Shown in pieces: positions 10,201-17,053 of a stretch of 64,000 nt of DNA. Within the stretch, counting starts at the first letter, position 1, and every line of letters starts with the position of its first letter. Location: positions 558,001 to 622,000 of the forward strand of contig NZ_JNAS01000002.1 of NCBI RefSeq assembly GCF_000760115.1. The letters run 5' to 3'. The DNA is from Prochlorococcus marinus str. SB (GTDB lineage Bacteria > Cyanobacteriota > Cyanobacteriia > PCC-6307 > Cyanobiaceae). A program made the translations under genes and the position numbers. The notes beneath the pieces are model-generated. The model was not told the origin of the DNA and made no database searches. It was given only the letters and a program-made list of their open reading frames with translations.

Positions 10201-10794
10201 TTCTATTCTTGTGTCAAAAAGTGCCACTCCTGCTAATTCATCAATAAGATTTCTCCTCTCCTTATTATTCATTGATACTATTCTTGTTACATCACCCTGC
10301 ATAACAACATTGCTGCCCTCAGGATCAACACTGATATCTCTTAATATTCTCTGTATTTGTTGCAAGGTACATTGTTTTCCATCAGAAGTATAAGTAGAAG
10401 CATAAGAACCACCTGGCATAAGCCTCAATTTTCTAGAAACTAACCATTCTTTTTGACCTTTACTAAGGGCAATTTCTTCTTCTTCTAGTTCCAAAGGCAG
10501 AAGGTCCTCTCTGGGAGACCAATCTTGAATATTAAATTTTACCGATACAGATGTTTCTGATGACTTACCCTCTTTAACTTTGGAGTTATTTATTAGATCT
10601 GGTAATCTTTCAGCCCTCATACCTCTACTATTAGCTAGACCTAAACAAAATAAAATTCCATCTAAAATATTACTTTTCCCAGAACCGTTAGGACCCGTAA
10701 CCACGGTGAAACCTTCTTCAAGAGGTATTTTTACATTTCCCCCAAAAGATTTAAAATTTTCAAACTCGACCTGATTGATATGTACCAATCTCAA
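7204..10794 (-). CDS. smc: Chromosome segregation protein SMC
   Basis: 1196 residues, normal for bacterial SMC. The N-terminal ATPase half carries Walker A GPNGSGKS (34-41). Two long coiled coils rich in Glu, Lys, Leu and Ser surround a hinge (about 520-640, with GIHGYVAQLGEV). The C-terminal half carries signature MSGGEKSLTALSFLFA and Walker B FYALDEVDSFLD. It forms a DNA-loop-extruding dimer that compacts the nucleoid. No scpA or scpB lies beside it; the PRC-barrel gene follows in the same direction. Confidence 0.98.
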   Translation of the reverse strand: MRLVHINQVEFENFKSFGGNVKIPLEEGFTVVTGPNGSGKSNILDGILFCLGLANSRGMRAERLPDLINNSKVKEGKSSETSVSVKFNIQDWSPREDLLPLELEEEEIALSKGQKEWLVSRKLRLMPGGSYASTYTSDGKQCTLQQIQRILRDISVDPEGSNVVMQGDVTRIVSMNNKERRNLIDELAGVALFDTRIEQTNAKLNDVFERQERCEILENELQSSKNKLEKECEKAKQYKELKAKLLQITELEKVLIFEKQVKHVESIEKKESEIEKNKILFNKQKESISKEISVLEDALKILVDELKEKGEDTLIKVNSDIGSINSSLRELDRISILNKEEGIKLQKQRDEIAISKRNIESEKMRQENFDVNFLNQLNLQIDDLTLKHKLSRKKLSDAAGESGEFSKQSIKLNAELESIKNQINPLEIKKRKIEEEAIQNNIQKDEILSQIESLDLEKQKLVQGNQRKKETSDIKKKNLASNSAEINSLKNEIDLLMKTKSRLNNEQLRLEKDLSRFESRKEALNESRGSYALRILLEAGLEGIHGYVAQLGEVSEKNRYALEIAAGNRLGQIVVDNDHIAAKAIEILKKKKAGRLTFLPLNRIKSQKKNYAISRFENNRENGFIDKAINLITFDEVYSDVFRYVFGDTLVFSDLSSARLSTQKNRLVTLSGELLEASGAITGGSKLNKDLAYRFGINNDIDDSSPIKERLLVIEEALKESNNDLILKNNRLSLLNSNRSEIIEDCASFNKEIEVNKDSLKAVSQRIEDCKSRLNKLDTANNLLVNELGHLKNQLKPYHDKFDQLQTIQKANYEKNQKSSLIAFNDDFNNLDKKLELLIKERNTLLDKKNQFALNKERINNSLKITLLQEKNLQESIKQLAIAHSEWIEKRDQFKKELSDLDNQKNSLEKNLGLLRRKRDELNSSISNKRQEYNNYLLKLEYLERDMNSLKEEMRSEKIKLENYKKDLPHPSPEFGEYEGKSLESLQSEISIINAKLESLEPVNMLALDELEELIERLNGLREKLEILSNERSELLLRIETVSTMRQEAFMQAFTEVDRHFREIFANLSDGDGFLQLENPNSPLEGGLTLVAHPKGKNVRRLASMSGGEKSLTALSFLFALQKYKPSPFYALDEVDSFLDGINVERLSQLISNQSSNAQFIVVSHRRPMISASERTIGVAQARGANTQVLGLPNAA

Positions 10795-10870
10795 GTCTCA
10801 ATAGCTAAATAAGAATAACTAATTTGCAAAAATTCTCAATAGGAATATTACGTTTATTTATAAATGAATA

Positions 10871-11239
10871 TTAATAACTTTTGCACAATCTGCAAAAATT
10901 GCCCGAAATTTCAAACAAGCCATAAAGAAGTTCACCATCCAAAATGAATCTATAATGTTCAGAGTCCAATTTATCTGAAACACTTTTAAATATTCCATGA
11001 TCAATTCTTTTTACAAATCCTCTATTATCAGAAAGTTCATGTTCTATCCTAGATAACCATACAAGTCTATGATTTGGCTGCTTAATAATTTCTATAGAAG
11101 CTTGATTTAATAAAGGTAGTTTTAAAAATTTCCAAGTTAAACAATCTATGCCATTTTCAACAAGAAAATCATAATGAATATCGAACGAGTTAGCAGAATA
11201 GACTTTATGTTCAAGCAAAACCCATTTATTCATTTTCAA
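10871..11239 (-). CDS. Small protein resembling the LigD 3'-phosphoesterase domain
   Basis: 122 residues. It reads like a minimal version of the DNA ligase D N-terminal phosphoesterase fold: an initial strand with EHK, then FDIHYDFLVENG (compare HYDLRLE), a middle PNHRLVWLSRIEHE (compare the DHPLxY-EG stretch), and a C-terminal strand ending in a cysteine pair CRLCKSY. LigD phosphoesterase domains trim 3'-phosphates and ribonucleotides at DNA ends with Mn. There is no ligase or polymerase domain or ku gene beside it. Remote similarity by eye only; catalytic activity is an inference. Confidence 0.5.
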   Translation of the reverse strand: MKMNKWVLLEHKVYSANSFDIHYDFLVENGIDCLTWKFLKLPLLNQASIEIIKQPNHRLVWLSRIEHELSDNRGFVKRIDHGIFKSVSDKLDSEHYRFILDGELLYGLFEISGNFCRLCKSY

Positions 11240-11320
11240 ATTAATAAATAAATCGAATCTATTTTAAAAAACAAAGTTTAAATAAAAATATATTGTATTA
11301 AAGATGATGGTTCCTGTTAT

Positions 11321-11476
11321 TTAATTACCTGCATCAGGTACAAATCTTAAAGCAATGAATAGCAAACTTCCAGCTCCTGCAATAGCTGCAGCTATTAATC
11401 CAAAATCTGTAGGAATTGTGCGAGATGCAAAAATTAAGGATGCAAATGTAATATCCATGATGAAATTTAAACTCAT
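11321..11476 (-). CDS. Small single-helix membrane protein, 51 residues
   Basis: An ATG-to-TAA frame encoding 51 residues: a polar start, FASLIFASRTIPTDFGLIAA, then a glycine/alanine-rich helix AAIAGAGSLLFIALRF and a short tail PDAGN. One transmembrane segment (about 25-45) and the size resemble small photosystem or cytochrome subunits, but I do not recognise the family. The gap of 408 bases between neighbouring genes, otherwise A+T-rich and empty, suggests this is its gene. An inner Met at residue 7 is an alternative start. Confidence 0.55.
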   Translation of the reverse strand: MSLNFIMDITFASLIFASRTIPTDFGLIAAAIAGAGSLLFIALRFVPDAGN

Positions 11477-11647
11477 TTAATAAATTCAGTAATAGCTTAA
11501 CAAAACCTTCTTGCAGAACAGAGTAGATAAATAAAATGTAAATAAACTTTTATATGTTTTTATTCTATCTTAATCGAACAATTCTTTAGAAAAGGGTTCC
11601 AAATTAAGAAAATAGGGTCTAATCTTAAAATAAATTAAGTTTAAATA

Positions 11648-12109
11648 ATGGAGACTTACCATCCTCCCAAAGAACTAGAAGAAAAAGAAAATAACTCTGA
11701 TCTTCCTGAAAAAGAAGTTATTTCGGAAAAATGGTTACTTGAAAAAATTGACAGTTTAATACCTTTAATAAAAGAAAAATGGCCTAACATTGCACAACAA
11801 ACCCTTGAAGCCACAAAAGGGAGTATTGATGATTTAGTTGAAGTAATAGCTAGCCATAGTGGAACCTCAGTAATTGGAATAAAAAGTCAACTATTTGAAA
11901 TTATTGATTCAATAAGAGAAAACAATTGGGAAATATCAGAAAAAATTGAACCTATCGAAAGTCAATTAGAAGAATTATTAGAAGAACTTAATAATACACT
12001 TAGACCAAAAATAGAAAATCCAATAAGAGAAAAACCACTTTTATCTATTGCTATTGCGGCTGGTATTGGTTTACTAATAGGAACTCTCCTTAACAGTGGC
12101 AGAAAATAA
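11648..12109 (+). CDS. DUF883/YqjD-like protein with C-terminal membrane anchor
   Basis: 153 residues. A hydrophilic, helical, Glu/Lys-rich body is followed by a C-terminal segment IREKPLLSIAIAAGIGLLIGTLLNSGRK, which has the layout of the DUF883 (ElaB/YqjD/YgaM) tail anchor. In E. coli YqjD is a membrane protein that binds ribosomes in stationary phase; that role is not shown here. The stop codon is followed one base later by the ATG of the next gene, a YqjE-like protein, repeating the yqjD-yqjE order. Confidence 0.65.
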   Translation: METYHPPKELEEKENNSDLPEKEVISEKWLLEKIDSLIPLIKEKWPNIAQQTLEATKGSIDDLVEVIASHSGTSVIGIKSQLFEIIDSIRENNWEISEKIEPIESQLEELLEELNNTLRPKIENPIREKPLLSIAIAAGIGLLIGTLLNSGRK

Positions 12110-12110
12110 T

Positions 12111-12497
12111 ATGGAAAAACCAAAAAATAAAAACTTTGCAAGTACCGCCTCGAGAATTTCAGCGATCGCAAGCTCAGTGATGGATTTGCATGTAAGAATA
12201 GCTCTTCAAGAAGTAGATAGAGAAAAAAGAAGATTAATTAGTGGTGGAATATTTTTAGCAATTGGAAGTACATTATTATTATTAGTGCTAATTTGCATCC
12301 ATATTATTTTTTATCTTTTTTTAACGAAATATAATAACTGGAATATTGAATATAATTTATTACTTATGATATTTATAGATTTATTTCTTGCAGGCATAAG
12401 TTTAAAGCTTGGAGGAAAATTAGCTAAAGGACCTTATCTTCCTCAAACATTAGAGGGTTTAGGCAAGACAACAAAGGCAGTTTTAGGCAAAAAATAA
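12111..12497 (+). CDS. YqjE/phage-holin-superfamily-like membrane protein
   Basis: 128 residues from the ATG at 12111; a GTG at 12096 inside the previous gene would add five residues. An amphipathic N-terminus (ISAIASSVMDLHVRIALQEVDREKRR) precedes two transmembrane helices separated by a short loop. This is the layout of the YqjE/Holin-X family (PF07332-type). Despite the holin name, chromosomal members are not lysis proteins. It is paired tightly with the DUF883-like gene and converges on the RNA methylase gene with a 1-base gap. Confidence 0.65.
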   Translation: MEKPKNKNFASTASRISAIASSVMDLHVRIALQEVDREKRRLISGGIFLAIGSTLLLLVLICIHIIFYLFLTKYNNWNIEYNLLLMIFIDLFLAGISLKLGGKLAKGPYLPQTLEGLGKTTKAVLGKK

Positions 12498-12498
12498 A

Positions 12499-13623
12499 TT
12501 ACCTTATTAAGTACTTTATCCATCTACAATCTATTCCCCCATTGCTAACGGGAATTTTCAATGAAGATTTCATTTTCAAATATTTTGTTAGTTTTGGATT
12601 TCCACTTAGCAGCCAAAATTCCCAACCTGAAAAATTGTTCTTTAGAAAGATTCCCATTTGTTCATATAAACAAATCAATTCATTTTCATCGCCTAATTTT
12701 TTGCCGTATGGAGGATTACATATGATTATCCCAGGTGTGGAACTTAATTGGAGTGCTAAAAAATCATTATTTATAATCTCAATATAATTTTCGAGTCCAG
12801 CTAATGATATGTTTACATTCGCCTGCTCAAAAACCTTTTTATTAATTTCACACCCTATTATTGTTGGTAATTTTTCATAATTTATAATTTTATTTTTTGC
12901 CTTATTTTTTTCATTTAGATAAATATCTTTCCTAAAGTCCAACCAATTCTCAAAAAGATATACCTGATCAATATTTATAGGAACTCCAAGGAATTGGTTG
13001 ACTGCCTCAATTAAAAAAGTACCCGAGCCACACATAAAATCTATTAATGGAACTTTGCCATTCCATTGAGTCATATTTATCAATCCAGAAGCTAAATTTT
13101 CTTTTAATGGAGCATTGCCAATTGCGGGTCTATAGCCTCTTTTGTGTAAGCTTTCTACGCTGCTTTGAAGACTGAGAATTGCTTTATTATTTTTTAAATG
13201 CAGATGAATTATAAAATCAGGATTATCTAAAGAAATATTTGATCTTTTATTCCAAACTGCCTGTTGCAAATCAGTTATAGAATTTTTTACTTCAAGAGCT
13301 GTGAAATGAGTATGCCTTAAAGAAGATGTTTTCCCAGTTACTTGAACATTAAACGTTTTATCAAAGTGCAACCAATTTAACCAATCAAATGAATCTCTAA
13401 CACCCGCATATAAAGATTGCTTGTCATAGCAATTAAAACATGCAATTTCTCTATAAAAACGAAAAGCTAATCTGGAATAGAAATGAACTCTATAGAAAGT
13501 TTCAAAATCACATTCAAAATTAATAAATCTTTGATAAGTATTAATATTAAAGCCGCCTAAATTTGAAATTTCTTCTGCTAAAGATTTCTCTAGTCCCTCC
13601 GGAGATGATGCCACTACATTCAT
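12499..13623 (-). CDS. THUMP-domain RNA methyltransferase, RlmL/K-like
   Basis: 374 residues. A THUMP-type N-terminal half (about 1-160, starting VVASSPEGLEKSLAEEI) is followed by a Rossmann methylase with SAM motif IDFMCGSGTFLIEA and catalytic motif IICNPPYGKKLG. This matches the family that makes N2-methylguanosine in 23S rRNA (RlmL, position 2445 in E. coli) and some tRNA guanines. It is shorter than E. coli RlmKL because the second methylase domain is missing. The exact target base is inferred, so no symbol is assigned. Confidence 0.88.
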   Translation of the reverse strand: MNVVASSPEGLEKSLAEEISNLGGFNINTYQRFINFECDFETFYRVHFYSRLAFRFYREIACFNCYDKQSLYAGVRDSFDWLNWLHFDKTFNVQVTGKTSSLRHTHFTALEVKNSITDLQQAVWNKRSNISLDNPDFIIHLHLKNNKAILSLQSSVESLHKRGYRPAIGNAPLKENLASGLINMTQWNGKVPLIDFMCGSGTFLIEAVNQFLGVPINIDQVYLFENWLDFRKDIYLNEKNKAKNKIINYEKLPTIIGCEINKKVFEQANVNISLAGLENYIEIINNDFLALQLSSTPGIIICNPPYGKKLGDENELICLYEQMGIFLKNNFSGWEFWLLSGNPKLTKYLKMKSSLKIPVSNGGIDCRWIKYLIR

Positions 13624-13683
13624 ATACGATAAAACTTAGTAAAAAAACTATTCAATAACCATTTTGCCTGTCAGAATATAAAT

Positions 13684-13943
13684 GTCCAATTGGACTAGGT
13701 GATCTCAACCGATGTTTCGGACAGCGGTTCGATTCCGCTCAACTCCACTATTTGGGGTTGTAATGGTTTCGACGGGGCATAAGGAAGGTGACTGAAGCCG
13801 GCTCGGTTAGAGCAAAAACACAAATGCTAACAAAATCGTTAGTTTCTCCCGTCAAACAGCACCAGTTGCTGCTTGATCCTAAAGGAGATGGGGTTATGTC
13901 AGCCTTATCAACCAAATGATACGAGGAGTCTGGAAGGACTCCA
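13684..13943 (+). ncRNA. ssrA: tmRNA, circularly permuted two-piece form
   Basis: The acceptor piece comes first: T arm AGCGG-TTCGATT-CCGCT, then acceptor strand CAACTCC (13740-13746) and discriminator A13747. After six bases the coding piece begins GGGGTTGTAATGG (13754). GGGGTTG pairs with CAACTCC and keeps the G3-U70 wobble that marks alanine tRNAs. The tag frame, read from the GCT in AATGCTAACAAA near 13827, is ANKIVSFSRQTAPVAA then TGA. It rescues stalled ribosomes and tags products for degradation. The exact ends of the two mature pieces are not determined. Confidence 0.93.
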
Positions 13944-13950
13944 CTTTTTT
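13925..13950 (+). terminator. Rho-independent terminator of ssrA
   Basis: GGAGTC (13925-13930), loop TGGAAG, GACTCC (13937-13942), then AC and a run of six T. The perfect 6-bp GC-containing stem may also be part of the mature tmRNA's last helix. Confidence 0.75.
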
Positions 13951-14104
13951 AAATAACTAAGAAGTTGTAATAGATAATTTATTAGCGTGTAAATATTGCT
14001 GCAAATGCTTGTATTAAAAAGAATTTTTTTAATTTTATAAGTATAAATACTGAGAAGATAAGTTTTAAATTAATTTATCTTATTAAAAAATCGAATCTTG
14101 CAAA

Positions 14105-14242
14105 ATGGAATCTAATAAAAAACTGAATGACTTGATAATAAATCTCAAACCAAAAGTCATAAGGTTCACTGGCGAAAAATTTCCCAATGAACTATGGAAT
14201 AGTGGTTGTCAAATAAAAAAAAATAAAAAAATATCTAGCTAA
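14105..14242 (+). CDS. Tiny ORF, 45 residues, uncertain
   Basis: ATG to TAA, lysine-rich, with a core that looks protein-like (KPKVIRFTGEKFPNELWNSG) rather than random A+T-rich translation. I do not recognise it. It sits in the 307-base stretch between the ssrA terminator and the convergent aldo/keto reductase gene and ends 8 bases before that gene's stop. No clear Shine-Dalgarno is visible. The rest of that stretch is A+T-rich and featureless. Confidence 0.4.
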   Translation: MESNKKLNDLIINLKPKVIRFTGEKFPNELWNSGCQIKKNKKISS

Positions 14243-14250
14243 AAATTTAA

Positions 14251-15213
14251 TTAAATGCTTGAAAAAGGATTTTTAGGCATTTTTTTTAAACATTTTTTTG
14301 ATAATTCCTGAAGTACTTTAAATTCACTTTTATTTAAATTCCACTTGAACACATTCGATACATCTATAACTTGAGATTTTTTTCGCATTCCAACAAGCGG
14401 AATAGCTCCTTGATAACAGCACCAATTAATTGCTACTTGCGCTTGGGAAACTGATCTTTTATTTGCAATTCTTTTTAAACACCTCCGCAATTCATATGTT
14501 GGTTTTTTATAGTTTTCAAATAATGTATTGCGAATAAAACTCTTTTCTTTATTATGTTCTTTATCTGGATCAATACAAAGTATTCCAAAGGACAAAGGAC
14601 TATAAGCAAAGAAATCAATATTATTTTCGTCGCAAATTTTTTTTACTTGATATTGTTTTCCTAAATCGGGAGCAAGCAAAGAAAACTGTATTTGAACACT
14701 CTTTAGACTCTGATCTCTTTTTGATAAGAAATTAATTAATTTCATCAATCTTTTAGGGCCTATATTTGATAAGCCTATTTGAAAATCAAAGCCTTCATCT
14801 TTTAAATCGCAAAGATTATTCAATAGCCCTAATTCTTGCCAAGGATTGTATTTTGCAGTTGACCAATGTAATTGCACTATATCTAATTTGTTATTAAGTC
14901 TCTCTAAACTTTTCAAAAAAGGTTTATTAAAACCTCTGTTACCTATTCTCCAGGGATAAGGTGCAAGTTTGGTTGCTACTTGAATTCTTTTTTTCTTTGC
15001 TGCAGGAGTATTTAGTAAAAATTTTCCTATCAACGATTCACTTCTACCCTGAAGATTCCCAGTACCGTAAGAATCTGCAGTATCAATTAGATCGAAACCT
15101 CTTCGTACCGCTTCATTATATGTCTCACGTAAATCATTGTCATTTATAGATTGGTAATTCCAGAAAAGCTTATTCCCCCAAGACCACGTACCTAATCCAA
15201 TTCTTTTCTTCAC
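14251..15213 (-). CDS. Aldo/keto reductase
   Basis: 320 residues forming a TIM-barrel oxidoreductase. The catalytic tetrad is visible: Asp and Tyr in FDLIDTADSYGTGN, Lys in VATKLAPYP, and His in VQLHWS. A C-terminal NADPH-binding stretch reads IPLVGMRKKSQV. These enzymes reduce aldehydes and ketones with NADPH; the substrate is not deducible. It is divergent from parA across 150 bases. Confidence 0.9.
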   Translation of the reverse strand: MKKRIGLGTWSWGNKLFWNYQSINDNDLRETYNEAVRRGFDLIDTADSYGTGNLQGRSESLIGKFLLNTPAAKKKRIQVATKLAPYPWRIGNRGFNKPFLKSLERLNNKLDIVQLHWSTAKYNPWQELGLLNNLCDLKDEGFDFQIGLSNIGPKRLMKLINFLSKRDQSLKSVQIQFSLLAPDLGKQYQVKKICDENNIDFFAYSPLSFGILCIDPDKEHNKEKSFIRNTLFENYKKPTYELRRCLKRIANKRSVSQAQVAINWCCYQGAIPLVGMRKKSQVIDVSNVFKWNLNKSEFKVLQELSKKCLKKMPKNPFSSI

Positions 15214-15363
15214 TAGCCAATTTAAATAACGAACTTTATAAGGTTATCTAAAAATATTAACTTCTTTAAAATATTTCAAAAAATAAGTTTTAAAGCATTA
15301 AAAATTAATTTCTCTTGACATTAAGAAATTATTCTCCAAAGTAAGAGAAATAAAAATAAAAAA

Positions 15364-16035
15364 TTGTTCATTACCGTTTGCGGACAAAAAGGGGGGGTGG
15401 CCAAGACCTGTACAAGTATTCACCTTGCTAGTGTTTGGCATTCTGAAGGTAAAAAAGTTTGCATAGTCGATGCCGACAAGAACAGATCTGCTTTAGCATA
15501 CGCATCAAGAGGCAATCTTCCATTTCCAGTTTTCCCCGTCAGTTCAGCTGCTAAAGCATCAAGATCATCAGAAATTGTAATAACTGATGGCCAGGCTAGC
15601 AGTGATCAAGAAGAGCTTAAACACTTAGCGTATGGTTCAGATTTAGTTATCTTACCTACAACTGCAAAAGCAAGATCAGTAGAATTAACTGTTGAACTAG
15701 CTAATTTATTAAGCAATTTAAAAGTTAACCATGCAGTAGTAATAGTAAAAGTTGATTTTAGACAGCAAAAAGCAGCGCAACAAGCCAAAGCAGCTCTAGA
15801 AAATTTTGGTTTATATGTTTTTGATACATTTATACCCTTACTTTCAGCATTTGATAAAGCAGAAGCCACGGGCAACGCTGTATTTGAAGCTGTAGACGAT
15901 TTAGGTAGATCAGATCCTCGTCGAATGACGGGCTGGTCTGCCTATTGTTCAATTGCCTCACAAATTCCATGCCTGATTTCGAAGCCCTCATCCGACACCA
16001 ACAACTTAAACAACCAACAACCAATCAGCGCTTAA
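15364..16035 (+). CDS. ParA-family ATPase
   Basis: 223 residues from a TTG start; no ATG or GTG in frame precedes the essential P-loop. The deviant Walker A is KGGVAKTC (residues 9-16), keeping the signature lysine that ParA/MinD dimers need; a switch-like VDADKNRSALAYASRG follows at about 35-50. ParA proteins move on the nucleoid or membrane to position plasmids, chromosomes or protein cargos, stimulated by a partner. No parB is nearby. The last 67 bases overlap the start of a small membrane protein gene in another frame, suggesting translational coupling. Confidence 0.88.
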   Translation: MFITVCGQKGGVAKTCTSIHLASVWHSEGKKVCIVDADKNRSALAYASRGNLPFPVFPVSSAAKASRSSEIVITDGQASSDQEELKHLAYGSDLVILPTTAKARSVELTVELANLLSNLKVNHAVVIVKVDFRQQKAAQQAKAALENFGLYVFDTFIPLLSAFDKAEATGNAVFEAVDDLGRSDPRRMTGWSAYCSIASQIPCLISKPSSDTNNLNNQQPISA

Positions 16036-16211
16036 AAGTAGTTGATTCTCCTAATTTTGAAGAAGAAGAAAACGAAGAAACAATAATTAGACAATCTGGA
16101 TTATTAGTTAATTTTTTTGGAGGTTTTATAGGCTCTGTAATTGGAACATTAACAATACTGTTTCTTTATATGAATGAATATCTACCGTTAGATTTACTAA
16201 GACTTAAGTAG
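15969..16211 (+). CDS. Small membrane protein overlapping parA
   Basis: 80 residues from the ATG at 15969; an in-frame TTG at 15945 is less likely. A polar N-terminus with basic residues (R9, K14, R21, K23) and an acidic patch (31-37) is followed by one transmembrane helix (about 45-67) and a short tail. It overlaps the end of the ParA gene by 67 bases, so it may be made together with ParA and act as its partner or membrane anchor (inference). Its TAG stop overlaps the first copy of the argJ 3' end. Confidence 0.65.
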   Translation: MPDFEALIRHQQLKQPTTNQRLKVVDSPNFEEEENEETIIRQSGLLVNFFGGFIGSVIGTLTILFLYMNEYLPLDLLRLK

Positions 16212-16233
16212 TATATTCGCTATTGATTTCGAC
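16204..16233 (-). pseudogene. Duplicated argJ 3' end (remnant)
   Basis: Read on the minus strand, these 30 bases encode VEINSEYTT followed by TAA, exactly the last nine residues and stop of the intact argJ ending at 17054. The first 15 bases (TTAAGTAGTATATTC, plus strand) are identical in both copies. Upstream codons differ at silent positions (GTC/GTT, ATC/ATA, AAT/AAC, AGC/TCG). Further upstream similarity fades (FSRS against LSKK). It is therefore a diverged copy of the tail, not a chance match. Confidence 0.8.
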
Positions 16234-16274
16234 TGATCTTGAAAACCATTGCTATAACTAGGTTCTTACTCTCG

Positions 16275-16302
16275 AATTTGATGGTATATTAGTAGTATAA
16301 AA
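16275..16302 (+). repeat. Inner direct repeat, left copy
   Basis: It matches 16981-17008 at 21 of 28 positions without gaps. Each copy is itself two half-repeats of a GTGGTATAA-like motif spaced 11 bases apart, about one helical turn, as expected for a protein-binding site. Confidence 0.5.
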
Positions 16303-16450
16303 GACTTTTTATCCTTGAAACCCAAGTGATAGATTAGATAAAGATATTTTTGCGGTATAAAACAATATATTAAAGTTAATATTTAAGAAACAAAAAATAC
16401 TTTTAAAATATAAAAATTAGTTCAGAATTATAAAAATTTTTTGTTTAAAT

Positions 16451-16969
16451 ATGTTGAAATTTTTATCAGTAATTTTCTTATCATTATTGCCAATAGATAC
16501 ATTTGCGATTGAAATAAATTCGCCAGCATTTAAAAATGGAGAAAAAATACCAAAAAAATATGGATGTAAATACAACGGTGGTAAAAATATTTCAATACCA
16601 ATAAATTTCTCTAAGGTCTCAAAAGATGCACAATCAATTGCCTTAATAATTGATGATCCAGACGCCAAAAAAGTAGCAGGAAAAACATGGGTTCACTGGA
16701 TATTGTCTGATATTCCTCCAGATACAAAATATTTAGATGAAGTTAAAGATGGAAAAGTAGGGATAGGTATTGCGGGTAAAAATAGTGATAGGAGTAAAAA
16801 ATATGTTGGTCCATGTCCACCAAAAAATGAGCATCAATATAATATTAAGGCTTATTCTTTAAATACGAAATTAGAGAAAAGTTTAAAAGCATTGACTCAG
16901 AAAAAATTTGAAAAATTATATGAAAATGAAATTATAAGTTCATTTATGATTTCTGGTAAATTCAAATAA
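16451..16969 (+). CDS. YbhB/YbcL (PEBP) family protein, secreted
   Basis: 172 residues with a signal peptide (about 1-20, cleavage near TFA-IE). Family motifs are clear: DDPDA, WVHWILSDIP and the anion-pocket stretch YVGPCPPKNEHQYNIKAYSLN. PEBP proteins bind phosphorylated ligands or phospholipid headgroups; bacterial YbhB/YbcL roles are poorly known. Unlike most neighbours it stands alone within the argJ-tail repeats, so it is probably strain-variable cargo. Confidence 0.88.
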   Translation: MLKFLSVIFLSLLPIDTFAIEINSPAFKNGEKIPKKYGCKYNGGKNISIPINFSKVSKDAQSIALIIDDPDAKKVAGKTWVHWILSDIPPDTKYLDEVKDGKVGIGIAGKNSDRSKKYVGPCPPKNEHQYNIKAYSLNTKLEKSLKALTQKKFEKLYENEIISSFMISGKFK

Positions 16970-16980
16970 TTGAAGTCATC

Positions 16981-17008
16981 AATTTAGTGGTATAAAAGTG
17001 GTATAACC
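16981..17008 (+). repeat. Inner direct repeat, right copy
   Basis: The partner of 16275-16302 in the same orientation. Here the half-sites are GTGGTATAAAA and GTGGTATAACC, adjacent with an 11-base period. It lies 45 bases before the intact argJ stop. Confidence 0.5.
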
Positions 17009-17053
17009 AAAAATACAATCGCTGAAAAAGACTGTGCAGCAACGGATTTGGGA

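Noticed and set aside
12111-12497. Prophage holin
   Set aside because: There is no endolysin or other phage gene nearby, and chromosomal YqjE-type proteins share this fold name without a lysis role.
13700-13747. A broken tRNA fragment (T arm and acceptor strand alone)
   Set aside because: It pairs with GGGGTTG at 13754 and is the acceptor piece of the permuted tmRNA.
15364-16035. Carboxysome-positioning McdA
   Set aside because: The Walker A keeps the classic ParA signature lysine, which McdA proteins lack, and no McdB-like gene follows.
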